Below are positions 52,330-60,419 of a DNA stretch of 64,000 nucleotides, one piece after another; position 1 is the stretch's first letter; each line of letters opens with the position of its first letter. This DNA comes from UBA10649 sp963842725. Its GTDB lineage: Bacteria; Actinomycetota; Actinomycetes; S36-B12. The stretch is taken from positions 310,001 through 374,000 of the forward strand of contig CAWJHN010000004.1 of NCBI GenBank assembly GCA_963842725.1, in the 5' to 3' direction. A program made the position numbers and the translations under genes. The notes under the pieces were generated by a model. That model searched no databases and was not told where the DNA came from. It worked only from the letters and a program-made list of their open reading frames with translations.

Positions 52330-54636
52330 CTACGCCTCCCTGCGCCGTGATCCACCGACCTGGACGGCACCGCCTGCGGCGGCGACCGCCACCTGGCCCA
52401 GGGCCAGGCCGCCGTCGTTGGGCGGCACGCGTCGATGCACGAGGACGGTGAAGCCCTCGTGGCCTAGCCTGCCCTGACAGGCGGCCGTCAGTACGGCGTT
52501 TGCGAAGACTCCCCCGGTCAGGCCCACTGTCTCGACCCCGGTCTCCTCACGGATCAGCACCGCCGCCGCGGTGACCGCCCGAGCGAGTCCCTCGTGGAAC
52601 AGCAGGGACGCCGACCGGGAATCCCGTCCGGAGCGGACGGAGGCCACCGCCGCGGCGATGCTCGAGCGAGGGTCGAGGACCAGCCCGTCCGGGGTCGACA
52701 GCACCTCCGGGGCCCAGGCCGCAGCATCGGCGTCGGGCTGCGGCAGCGCGGTGGCGGCCAGGGCCTCGAGCTCGATCGCCGCCTGCCCTTCGTAGTCGAC
52801 GTCATGCCGTACGTCCAGGATCGACGAGATCGCGTCGAACAGCCGACCCATGCTGGTGCTCGGGGTGCAGCCGGCACCCGTCTCGAGCATTCGACCGATG
52901 ATCACGGCCTCGTTGGGCGCGGCGCCTCTGACGCAGGCGAGATCCTCGTCCCAGGGCACTCCCGCCGCGTGCGCGTGGGCGAGCGCCGTGCGCAGGGGTC
53001 GACGGATGGCGGCATCGCCGCCGGGCAGCGCGATCGGGGCGAGGTGCCCGACCCGCCGGACCGCCAGGTACGAGCCCAGCAGCAGCTCGCCTCCCCAGAT
53101 CGTGCCGTCCGTCCCGAAGCCGGTGCCGTCGAAGGCGAAGCCGAGAACGGGTTGCGCTGACGGCCAGCAGTGCTCGGCCAGGAGCGATGCCAGGTGCGCG
53201 TGGTGGTGCTGCACGGTGAGGTGGGCGACGCCGAGCCGGGCCGCCTCCTGTCCTGCCCACCGGCGCGACAGGTAGGCCGGGTGGGCGTCGCTGACGACGG
53301 CCGTGGGCTGGAGTCGCTGCAACGAGGTGAGCATCGAGGCGGTCCGCGCGAGCACCGCCAGCGTCTCGAGGTTCTCGGTGTCGCCGATGTGCTGGCTGAG
53401 CCAGGCGTGCTGCCCGGAGGCGACGCAGATCGTGGTCTTGAGCTCGCCGCCGACGGCGAGCACGTCGGGCGTCGCCACCGGCAGGCGGATCGGAAGTGGC
53501 GCGTACCCACGACTGCGTCGGACCGGCTGCGTGCCGCCACCGATGGCGCGCAGCACCGAGTCGTCGCAGGCGACCTGGATGCGTCGATCGTGATGAACCA
53601 GCACGTCGGCCAGGCCGGACAGGCGGTCAACGGCCTCCTGGGCAGTGGTGCAGATCGGTTCGTCGGCGAGATTGCCGCTCGTCATCACCAGCGTGCTGGG
53701 GGCGCCGCCGTCGAACAGGAGGTGGTGGACGGGGGCGTACGGCAGCAGGACGCCGAGATAGGAGTTGCCCGGCGCCACCGACTCCTGCAGGCCGGGAACG
53801 ACGGACGCGGCCAGCACGATCGGTCTGGCCGGTGAGGTCAGTGCGACCTCGGCGACTGAGTCGAGATCGACGAGTCCCCGGGCCGTGCCGATGTCCCGGG
53901 CCATGAGGGCGAAGGGCTTGTCCCCACGCCGTTTGCGCGTGCGCAGGGTCGAGACGGCATCCGCGTTGCCCGCATCGCACGCGAGGTGGTAGCCGCCGAT
54001 GCCCTTGATGGCGACGATCCGACCGGCAGCCAGGGCAGCCACGATGGCATCGATCGTCGTGTCAAGGCGTGGCCCGCACACCGGGCAGGCAGTCGGCTGG
54101 GCGTGGAATCGCCGCGACGCGGGGTCGTCGTACTCCCGCTGGCAGTCCGCGCACATCGGGAAGTCGACCATCGTGGTCTGGGGTCGGTCGTACGGCAGCC
54201 CGGTGACGATCGTGTACCGCGGGCCGCAGTTCGTGCACGCGATGAAGGGGTAGCGGTACCGGCGGTCGTCCGGGTCGCGCATCTCGTCGAGGCAGTCCGG
54301 GCAGACGGCCGTGTCCGCCGGTATGGAGGTCGTGCCCGGACCCGAACTGCTCGGGACGATCCGGAAGCCCGTCTCGTCGGTCGGCGTTGACTCCGCGACG
54401 GTGACGTCCTCGACGTGGGCCATCCGCGGCCCTTGCCCGGCGAGTTCGATCAGCGCCTCGACGTCGTCCGCCGTGCCCTGGACCTCGATGAAGACGCCGC
54501 CAGCGTCGTTCCCGACGAGCCCGGTCAGTCCGAGTTCGAGTGCGCGGGCATGGATGAAGGGCCGGTAGCCGACCCCCTGCACGACGCCGGATACGCGGAC
54601 CGACACGCGCCGCTCGTCTGGACGTTCCGCCGTCAT
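52330..54636 (-). CDS. hypF: Carbamoyltransferase HypF
   Basis: A 768-residue protein making carbamoyl-adenylate from carbamoyl phosphate for transfer to HypE. Domains in order: acylphosphatase (VSGVVQGVGYRPFIHARALE, about 10-95), two zinc fingers (CPDCLDEMRDPD, CTNCGPR, CADCQREYDDP, CPVCGPR, about 110-190), YrdC-like (about 200-380) and Kae1-like (QHHHAHLASLLAEH, GFAFDGTGFGTDGTIWGGE, about 400-765). ATG 54636 overlaps the NHL gene stop (ATGA). All catalytic features look intact. Confidence 0.96.
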   Translation of the reverse strand: MTAERPDERRVSVRVSGVVQGVGYRPFIHARALELGLTGLVGNDAGGVFIEVQGTADDVEALIELAGQGPRMAHVEDVTVAESTPTDETGFRIVPSSSGPGTTSIPADTAVCPDCLDEMRDPDDRRYRYPFIACTNCGPRYTIVTGLPYDRPQTTMVDFPMCADCQREYDDPASRRFHAQPTACPVCGPRLDTTIDAIVAALAAGRIVAIKGIGGYHLACDAGNADAVSTLRTRKRRGDKPFALMARDIGTARGLVDLDSVAEVALTSPARPIVLAASVVPGLQESVAPGNSYLGVLLPYAPVHHLLFDGGAPSTLVMTSGNLADEPICTTAQEAVDRLSGLADVLVHHDRRIQVACDDSVLRAIGGGTQPVRRSRGYAPLPIRLPVATPDVLAVGGELKTTICVASGQHAWLSQHIGDTENLETLAVLARTASMLTSLQRLQPTAVVSDAHPAYLSRRWAGQEAARLGVAHLTVQHHHAHLASLLAEHCWPSAQPVLGFAFDGTGFGTDGTIWGGELLLGSYLAVRRVGHLAPIALPGGDAAIRRPLRTALAHAHAAGVPWDEDLACVRGAAPNEAVIIGRMLETGAGCTPSTSMGRLFDAISSILDVRHDVDYEGQAAIELEALAATALPQPDADAAAWAPEVLSTPDGLVLDPRSSIAAAVASVRSGRDSRSASLLFHEGLARAVTAAAVLIREETGVETVGLTGGVFANAVLTAACQGRLGHEGFTVLVHRRVPPNDGGLALGQVAVAAAGGAVQVGGSRRREA

Positions 54637-55808
54637 GTCGCGACGTGCCACAGCATGACCCGGTTGTTGCCCGAGTCGGCGACGGCGAGCAGGTCGCCGG
54701 AGAGACTGAGTCCGTACGGCCAGCACAGTGAGTCGTCCTCGACTGTCCGCCAGCGGTTCTCCCCGTTCGCGTCCATGTCCGGCTGGGCCAGGACGGTGTC
54801 GGCCGGGGAGCCCGCTCCGTCCCGCGGCCAGCCGTGCCAGACCAGGATGCGGTTGTTCGACGTGTCGGCGACGAGAAGTCGGCGTGGATCTGCCACCACG
54901 GCATACGGGAACCGCATGCGCTGCGCCCCCTGCGGCCGACCCTTGAACTCGTCGAACCGCGTCAGGTCGGACTGCCCCAGGACAACGGTGGCGGGCTCGT
55001 CCGCGCCCGACGGTGCGGGTGTCCAGCCCAGCACCCGATGATCGCCCGCATCTGCGACATAGAGGGTCTGCGCATCACCCGCAACGGCGTGCGGCCAGCG
55101 GAAGGTCATCGCACCGACCTCACCGCCGCGATTGTCCGATCGATCGCCGGCCTCGTCCTGACCGAGGAGCAGGTCGGCCGGCCGGTCTGGCGCGGGCAGT
55201 GAGCCGCCACGCCACCCCAGCACGCGGCGATTGCCGGTGTCCGTCACCCAGAACGTGCCGGCGACGACTCCGAAGCCGAACGGCCAGTAGAAGCTGGACA
55301 TCGTCGGCTCCCCGCCCCGGTTCGGTTCGACCGAGGTCGCGTCGGCCTGGCCGAGGACCCAGGTAGGCGGCGCGAAGTCCTCCTCGGGCAGACCGTCCCA
55401 TGCCACGAGACGGTGGTTCCAGGCGTCGGCGACGACGAGTCGACCGTCGACCATCGAGACCCCGGTGGGCAGGTTGAGTCCGCGAACCACCTCGGTGCCC
55501 GCGACGTTCGGACCCTCGGACGTCATGTTCGGCTGCCCGAGTACGACATCGGCCGGCGCTCCGTCATGCGCGGGGAACGTGTGCCACACGAGCACCCGGT
55601 GGTTGCCGGTGTCGCAGGCGACGACGCGCTCGCCATCGGTCCACACGCCGCGAGGTGCGTACATCGTCCCCGACGTCGGGGCGGCGTCGGGCAGGATCAG
55701 GCCACCGGGTGATGCGGCGCCGAGCCGTCGGATCGGCCGGGCGGTGGCGCCGACTCTCGTCCACATCGACACATCGCTCACGCCGCGTGCCCGCTCGAGA
55801 GGGGGCAC
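54633..55808 (-). CDS. NHL-repeat beta-propeller protein of the hydrogenase operon
   Basis: A 391-residue protein built of at least five NHL-type blades. Each has the pattern D(T/A)xNHRVLVW...VLGQ: for example VACDTGNHRVLVW, VVADAWNHRLVAW, VTDTGNRRVLGW, VADAGDHRVLGW and VADTSNNRILVW, closing with VADSGNNRVMLW. No signal peptide is visible, so it should be cytoplasmic like the hydrogenase. NHL-repeat genes are known neighbours of group 2a hydrogenases, but their role is not established. GTG 55808, 4 bp after the Nfu-like stop, is used; a later GTG (about 10 codons on) is possible. Confidence 0.88.
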   Translation of the reverse strand: MPPLERARGVSDVSMWTRVGATARPIRRLGAASPGGLILPDAAPTSGTMYAPRGVWTDGERVVACDTGNHRVLVWHTFPAHDGAPADVVLGQPNMTSEGPNVAGTEVVRGLNLPTGVSMVDGRLVVADAWNHRLVAWDGLPEEDFAPPTWVLGQADATSVEPNRGGEPTMSSFYWPFGFGVVAGTFWVTDTGNRRVLGWRGGSLPAPDRPADLLLGQDEAGDRSDNRGGEVGAMTFRWPHAVAGDAQTLYVADAGDHRVLGWTPAPSGADEPATVVLGQSDLTRFDEFKGRPQGAQRMRFPYAVVADPRRLLVADTSNNRILVWHGWPRDGAGSPADTVLAQPDMDANGENRWRTVEDDSLCWPYGLSLSGDLLAVADSGNNRVMLWHVAT

Positions 55809-55812
55809 GAGC

Positions 55813-56352
55813 TCACGCGGGGCCGATGCGGATCGTGTCGAGACCGATGAAGGCTCGGCCGGTCTCGTCCTTGATCTCCTGGACGCCTTTGAGGCCGGGC
55901 ACGCGCTGCATGATCACCCCCATGATCTCGTCCTTCACCTCCTGGTCAGGCGCGCTGCAGCCCGTTCCGAACCGCACGAAGGCGACGTCGCCGCGCACCG
56001 ACTCCACGGTCATCTCGATCGAGCTGGTGACCAGGTATGGCCGGATCTGCTCGACGACCCGCAGGACATCGATGGTCCGGTCGGATCGGATGATGCCGTG
56101 AGACACGAACAGAGCCATGACCTCCGGCTGCTCGACGGCCTCGTAGAGAAGCTCGCCACCGCGCTCGTCGCCACGCAGCAGGTGAACCAGGGCGATCAGT
56201 CCCTGCCTGTTGAAGTCGGTGATCGCGTCGATGGTGTCATCGAGGAGGGACTGGACGTCGGCGTCCTGATGGCGCACGCGATCGCGCAGCGCATCGATGT
56301 GCTGCGCGAGCTCGTCGAACGTGCGCGGCCGCGTTTCTGACGGCGAGGTCAT
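55813..56352 (-). CDS. NifU C-terminal (Nfu)-like protein with degenerate Cys motif
   Basis: A 179-residue protein. Residues about 1-95 are helical (FDELAQHIDALRDRVRHQDA; FNRQGLIALVHLLRG). Residues about 100-175 resemble the Nfu scaffold domain: RPYLVTSSIEMTVESVRGDV, then AFVRFGTGCSAPDQEVKDEI and LKGVQEIKDE. In Nfu the loop holds CxxC that binds a [4Fe-4S] cluster; here only one Cys is present (GTGCSAPD). A homodimer could still share one cluster through two Cys, or the domain may have lost cluster transfer. ATG 56352 has AAGGGA upstream. Confidence 0.85.
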   Translation of the reverse strand: MTSPSETRPRTFDELAQHIDALRDRVRHQDADVQSLLDDTIDAITDFNRQGLIALVHLLRGDERGGELLYEAVEQPEVMALFVSHGIIRSDRTIDVLRVVEQIRPYLVTSSIEMTVESVRGDVAFVRFGTGCSAPDQEVKDEIMGVIMQRVPGLKGVQEIKDETGRAFIGLDTIRIGPA

Positions 56353-56369
56353 GGCAGGTCCCTTCGTGA

Positions 56370-56729
56370 CTAGGAGTAGATCTGCTGGCGTTGGATCAAC
56401 TGGCCGCTCATGGTGGTGAGGACGTCGGCGAAGGCCGCCTTCGCGAGCCTGCCGAGGACCTCCGCTGCGGGTCCGCCGGGATCGGCGGGCAGCACGCGTC
56501 GTTCGAGCGCCTCGAGGACGAAGCAGTATCCGGCCGGGCTGTCGAGGAGGTTCTCCTCGAAGAACGCCTGAACGAATGCCCCACGGAAGACGCCCTCTCC
56601 GTCCGGGTCCTCCCGAAGGCGGATCAGCGCGGCGTCGGGGCCACCGCAGCGGTGCACGATGCGCTCGGCGAAGTTGCCCGTCGCATCCTGCAGGAGGAGC
56701 TCGAACTGCTGCTTGAGGAACAGCTCCAT
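56370..56729 (-). CDS. Hydrogenase-operon protein of unknown function (119 aa)
   Basis: A 119-residue, mainly helical protein starting MELFLKQQFELLLQDATGNF. It contains VHRCGGPDAALIRLREDP, a hydrophobic-aromatic segment FRGAFVQAFFEENLLDSPAG and a C-terminal helix AAFADVLTTMSGQLIQRQ. I do not recognise a family. ATG 56729 shares one base with the TPR gene stop, so it is coupled to it; the Nfu-like gene follows after 17 bp. It is probably a dedicated accessory factor of this hydrogenase class. Confidence 0.8.
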   Translation of the reverse strand: MELFLKQQFELLLQDATGNFAERIVHRCGGPDAALIRLREDPDGEGVFRGAFVQAFFEENLLDSPAGYCFVLEALERRVLPADPGGPAAEVLGRLAKAAFADVLTTMSGQLIQRQQIYS

Positions 56730-57973
56730 CAGCCCTGTCCCGCCGGTGCGGCCACCTCGGCGACGGCGAGGCTGACGAGCACCTCGTCGACCCCGGCGAC
56801 GGCGTCGGCATCGCCGTGCTGCGCGAACACCTCGCGAGCCCGCTCGAGGCGCTCGCGGGCATCGCGGAACACGCCGAGGTGGCCCAGGGCGTTGCCCTGG
56901 TTGGCCAGGATGCGCGCATAGCCGAGCGGGTCGCGCTCTGGATCCCGGTACTGGAGCACCTCCTCGTACAGCTGGACCGCCTCGTCGAGATTCGCCTCCT
57001 GGTGCACGCTCGGCAGGTACTGGAGGGCGTTCGCCAGGTTCAGCTGGGTGCTTGCCCAGGCGACCGGGTGCGTCTGAGGCGTGAACACCCTCAGCGCGGC
57101 TCGCAGCGAGTTGACTGCCACGCCGACCCGGATCCGGTCCCCTTCGCTGCTCATCGGCATGACCAGATAGGCAAGGGCGAGGTGCTGGTTCACCGTTGCG
57201 AACATCTCCGGATACGTCTCCTCGCGGAAGACCTTGGTGGACTCCTGCAGGTCGGCGACCACCGCGAGCAGGGCGCCGCGATCGGTTCCGGCGAGCTGCT
57301 GGCGGGCCAGGGCCCGCGTCACCTGCAGCTCGGCGCGCACCTCCCGTGATGCGGTAAGCGGCAGTCGCTGGATCGCCGAGTCCGCAATGCCGGCGGCCGC
57401 CGCCGGGTCGTCGAGTCGTTCGCGCAGCAGCTCGGCGCGAGTCAGGTCGAGCGACGCTGCGAGGATCGGACAGCCGGCATCGGCCGCAGCCAGCGCGGCC
57501 GCCTCGAGCTCGGCGACCGCGTCGGCGAAATCGCCGCGCTCCATCGCCGATGACGCGCGCGCACTGCCGACGACGCCGGCCACCTCGCCCGACGTCCCGG
57601 TCGCCGACGGCGGCACGTCGAGGAGCCCGACGCTGAAGCGGGCGGTGTCGACGAGTGCCCTCAGTTCGCCCGTGGTCTCATCGGCAAGCGACTGCCAGGC
57701 CTCGTCGCCGCCCACCAGCACCGCCCGGTTGTACCGACTGACCACGTCGTCACCGGTCAGGCAGGCCGCCGCGCCCTCGGGGTCGTCGTCCAACGCCCGG
57801 GCCATGTACTCCAGCCCGTCCGGCCAGACCTCGGGGACGGAGCCGCGCGCAAGAGCCCCGCACATGGCCGCTGCGCCGGACGTGTCCGGCAGGAGCAGGA
57901 GCCCGGCCGGCCAGGGCAGCGAACCGATGGGCTGTGGTCGGGGGCCGGGCAGGGTCGCACCGATCGGCGTCAC
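56729..57973 (-). CDS. TPR-repeat protein of the hydrogenase operon
   Basis: A 414-residue cytoplasmic protein. The C-terminal half carries tetratricopeptide helices (WASTQLNLANALQYLPSVHQ, EAVQLYEEVLQYRDPERDPL, YARILANQGNALGHLGVFRD, ARERLERAREVFAQHGDADA). The N-terminal ~130 residues are a separate domain (PWPAGLLLLPDTSGAAAMC). TPR arrays bind partner proteins, so an assembly or docking role for the hydrogenase is plausible. GTG 57973 starts one base after the previous stop. TPR genes recur in group 2a hydrogenase clusters, but I know of no assigned function. Confidence 0.87.
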   Translation of the reverse strand: MTPIGATLPGPRPQPIGSLPWPAGLLLLPDTSGAAAMCGALARGSVPEVWPDGLEYMARALDDDPEGAAACLTGDDVVSRYNRAVLVGGDEAWQSLADETTGELRALVDTARFSVGLLDVPPSATGTSGEVAGVVGSARASSAMERGDFADAVAELEAAALAAADAGCPILAASLDLTRAELLRERLDDPAAAAGIADSAIQRLPLTASREVRAELQVTRALARQQLAGTDRGALLAVVADLQESTKVFREETYPEMFATVNQHLALAYLVMPMSSEGDRIRVGVAVNSLRAALRVFTPQTHPVAWASTQLNLANALQYLPSVHQEANLDEAVQLYEEVLQYRDPERDPLGYARILANQGNALGHLGVFRDARERLERAREVFAQHGDADAVAGVDEVLVSLAVAEVAAPAGQG

Positions 57974-57974
57974 G

Positions 57975-58283
57975 TCAGTCCTTCGGGGTCATCGGCCGGG
58001 TGGCCGGGCGTGGGGGGAATGGTGGGGGCTCCGGCAGGCGGCTCGGGCCCTGCGGGACCGTGATGCAGCGACGTGCGTTGCGCTCGATGATGCGGGCCGC
58101 GTGCACGGCGCGCCGCTCGTCGTGGTGCTCGCCGACCTTGCGGCGCACGGCACCGGAGGCCAGGACCACGTCGAGGTAGACGATCCAGCGCCCGGACTCG
58201 TTGACGACGTGCGCGTCCGCGGCAAGAGCCTCCTCGACCCGCGGGACGGCAGGCGGTTGCCATGGGGGTATCTCATCCGGCAC
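57975..58283 (-). CDS. Small hydrogenase-operon protein of unknown function (102 aa)
   Basis: A 102-residue protein with a folded middle (about residues 18-75: VEEALAADAHVVNESGRWIV, then KVGEHHDERRAVHAARIIER) and a Pro-rich tail (LPEPPPFPPRPATRP). GTG 58283 overlaps the protease gene by 11 bp; its stop is one base from the TPR start. No family is recognised. The tight packing on both sides argues for a real gene. Confidence 0.75.
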   Translation of the reverse strand: MPDEIPPWQPPAVPRVEEALAADAHVVNESGRWIVYLDVVLASGAVRRKVGEHHDERRAVHAARIIERNARRCITVPQGPSRLPEPPPFPPRPATRPMTPKD

Positions 58284-58746
58284 CCGTGCCCTCCTGTCGC
58301 AGGTCGTGCGTCACGTCGACCTCGATCGCATCCGCGATGCGTTCGACAGAGGCTTGCACAGGCGGCGAGAGGACGTCGCCGGGTTCGAAGGATTGCCCCT
58401 CGACGAGCCAGACGGTGACGTCGTCGGGGTACTCGTCCTTGAGCAGCCACATCGCGAAGCCGAGCGCCTGGTCCCACCTGAACCGGTGCAGGTTCCCCTC
58501 CGGGGGTGTCAGGTCGGTCAGCTCCTCTCCGGGGACCCGGTGCACGGTTCCCGGCTCGACGCCGATCCGGGAGGCGTCGACGACGATGACCCGGCGGACG
58601 CCGCGCATGGCGAACGCGACGTCCATCCCGGCGGTTCCGCCGTCGACGAGCCGCACGCCGTCGGGCAGGTTCCGGTCCGCGAGCAGCCGGACCAGCAGGG
58701 GCCCGGCCGCGTCATCGCCCCGGAGGAGATTGCCGCAGCCGACCAC
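58273..58746 (-). CDS. hupD: Hydrogenase maturation endopeptidase (HyaD/HupD family)
   Basis: A 157-residue Ni-dependent protease that removes the C-terminal extension of the large subunit. The family N-terminus GCGNLLRGDDAAGPLLVRLL carries the Ni-binding acidic residue; RLVDGGTAGMDVAF and VIVVDASRIGVEPGTV follow. It begins 29 bp after the large-subunit stop, its expected substrate. GTG 58746 is the only ordinary start before the conserved VGCGN strand. Confidence 0.92.
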   Translation of the reverse strand: MVGCGNLLRGDDAAGPLLVRLLADRNLPDGVRLVDGGTAGMDVAFAMRGVRRVIVVDASRIGVEPGTVHRVPGEELTDLTPPEGNLHRFRWDQALGFAMWLLKDEYPDDVTVWLVEGQSFEPGDVLSPPVQASVERIADAIEVDVTHDLRQEGTGAG

Positions 58747-58775
58747 GAGCGTGTCGGTCGGAGGTGGCGCGTAGA

Positions 58776-60380
58776 TCAGCCGCCGCCCATCCGGAACTTC
58801 GCCAGCTCACGGCCGGTCCGGCCGTCGTACGCGTGCACCGTGCACACGAGGCAGGAGTCGTAGCTGTGGGCGACCTGGGCGAGCTCGACCGGGAAGTCGG
58901 GGTTCTCGACGGGTGCCCCGATGAACGCCTTCTCCATGGGACCGTGGTTCTCGCTGCCGTCGCGGGGACCGATGTTCCAGGCAGTGGGCGTGATCACCTG
59001 GTAGTTGGCGATCTTGCCGTCCTCGATGACGATCCAGTCGGCAAGTGCGCCACGTGCCGCCTCGGTCGCGCCGAAGCCCTTGCCCGACTGCGGCTCGGAC
59101 GGCTTTGTGTAGAAGTCGTCGTGCAGGTCGATGTCCCGGATCCACTGCTGCGCATTGCGGAAGTACTTCGGCGCCTCGTGCATGCGGGCCAGCACGCGCG
59201 TGAGCACGCTCGGACCCGCCTTCGCGATCATGTCGGCGACGAAGGGGTCGTAGTCCTGATGGGCCGCGGCGTCGGGCCGGTTGGCCATCATCTGCCGGGC
59301 GAGGGGGCCCACCTCGAGCGGCACGTAGCCCAGTCCCGGCACGTCGTAGCGAGGCGCCTTCGCCCACGTGTACTTGCCCTGCGCCGGGCCGTCGGCCGGG
59401 TCGATCGGATCCGTGACGCCCTCCCACGGATGCAGCGAGCCGGTGCCGCGGAAGAACGAGTGCGTGATGTCCTCGGTGACGCGGGCCTGGTCGAAGTCGA
59501 AGTACTGCCCGTTCGCGTAGATGCCGGACCTCGACTGAAGGGCTGCATTGCGGCCGTCGACGGTGGGGTTGGTGTAGAGCTCAGGGCTGAGGAACGTGCC
59601 GGTCGCCAGGAAGTTGCCGTAGCCCTGGCCGTACGTATCGAGTCCGATCTCCATCGAGTGCCGGTAGAAGAAGGCGAGGTCGCTGTTGTGCTGCGATTCG
59701 TTCTCGTCCATCCACGCGAGGAAGTCCTCCCATGTCGAGATCTGTAGGTAGCGGTCGACGGAGCACCCGAGCCACTGCCCCTCCAGCCACTCACGACCCC
59801 AGTGGTCGAGGATCGCGGTCGATCGCGTGATGTCGGACAGCGTCGGCGAGCACATGACACCGCCGGGGATCATGAAGGACGAGTGCGGCCATTGGCCCCC
59901 GAAGATCGCGTAGATCTCCACGGGCAACTGCGAGAGGGTCACGCCGGTCTGGTAGCTCGTGCCCACGTAGGGCGCGAACCGCCGGGCGGCCTCCTCGTAC
60001 GTGGACGCTCCCGCGTACTGCGCCGCAGTGAGGTCGGGCCCCATGATCGCGTAGAAGTAGCGCGGCATCGACTGCAGCGTCTCGGTGATCTGTCCGAGGT
60101 TGCGCACCCGCGTCGCGTTGGGCGGGACGTAGGTGCCCCACGCCGTGTCGACCGCGTAGCAGGCCTTGTACAGGTGGCTGCCGCCGCAGATGCCGCAGAT
60201 GCGCGGCGTCATGATCAGGCCCGCCTGTGGGTCCTTGCCGCGAAGGATGATCTCGAAGCCGCGGAACATCGCGGCCTCGGTCCAGGCGTCCGTCACGACG
60301 CCGTCCGTGATGGTCACCCTGACGTCGAGGTCACCCTCGACCTGCCCGAGCGGGCTGACATGCAGGTCCATGGTTGTCAT
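58776..60380 (-). CDS. hucL: [NiFe] hydrogenase large subunit, group 2a (Huc/Hup type)
   Basis: A 534-residue catalytic subunit. The N-terminal Ni-Fe ligand motif is RICGICGGSHLYKAC and the C-terminal one is SYDSCLVCTVH. The 18 residues after that His (AYDGRTGRELAKFRMGGG) are the extension expected to be cleaved by the protease encoded next. Start MTTMDLHVSPLGQVEGDLDV is preceded by AAGGAG. The DSCLVCTVH variant and the absence of an export signal on the partner fit group 2a, the class that includes mycobacterial Huc, which oxidises atmospheric H2, and cyanobacterial HupL. Subgroup assignment is by motif and context. Confidence 0.95.
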   Translation of the reverse strand: MTTMDLHVSPLGQVEGDLDVRVTITDGVVTDAWTEAAMFRGFEIILRGKDPQAGLIMTPRICGICGGSHLYKACYAVDTAWGTYVPPNATRVRNLGQITETLQSMPRYFYAIMGPDLTAAQYAGASTYEEAARRFAPYVGTSYQTGVTLSQLPVEIYAIFGGQWPHSSFMIPGGVMCSPTLSDITRSTAILDHWGREWLEGQWLGCSVDRYLQISTWEDFLAWMDENESQHNSDLAFFYRHSMEIGLDTYGQGYGNFLATGTFLSPELYTNPTVDGRNAALQSRSGIYANGQYFDFDQARVTEDITHSFFRGTGSLHPWEGVTDPIDPADGPAQGKYTWAKAPRYDVPGLGYVPLEVGPLARQMMANRPDAAAHQDYDPFVADMIAKAGPSVLTRVLARMHEAPKYFRNAQQWIRDIDLHDDFYTKPSEPQSGKGFGATEAARGALADWIVIEDGKIANYQVITPTAWNIGPRDGSENHGPMEKAFIGAPVENPDFPVELAQVAHSYDSCLVCTVHAYDGRTGRELAKFRMGGG

Positions 60381-60419
60381 GTGTGCTCTCTCCTTGGAAA
60401 CGTCAGGGGGGCGGGTAGG

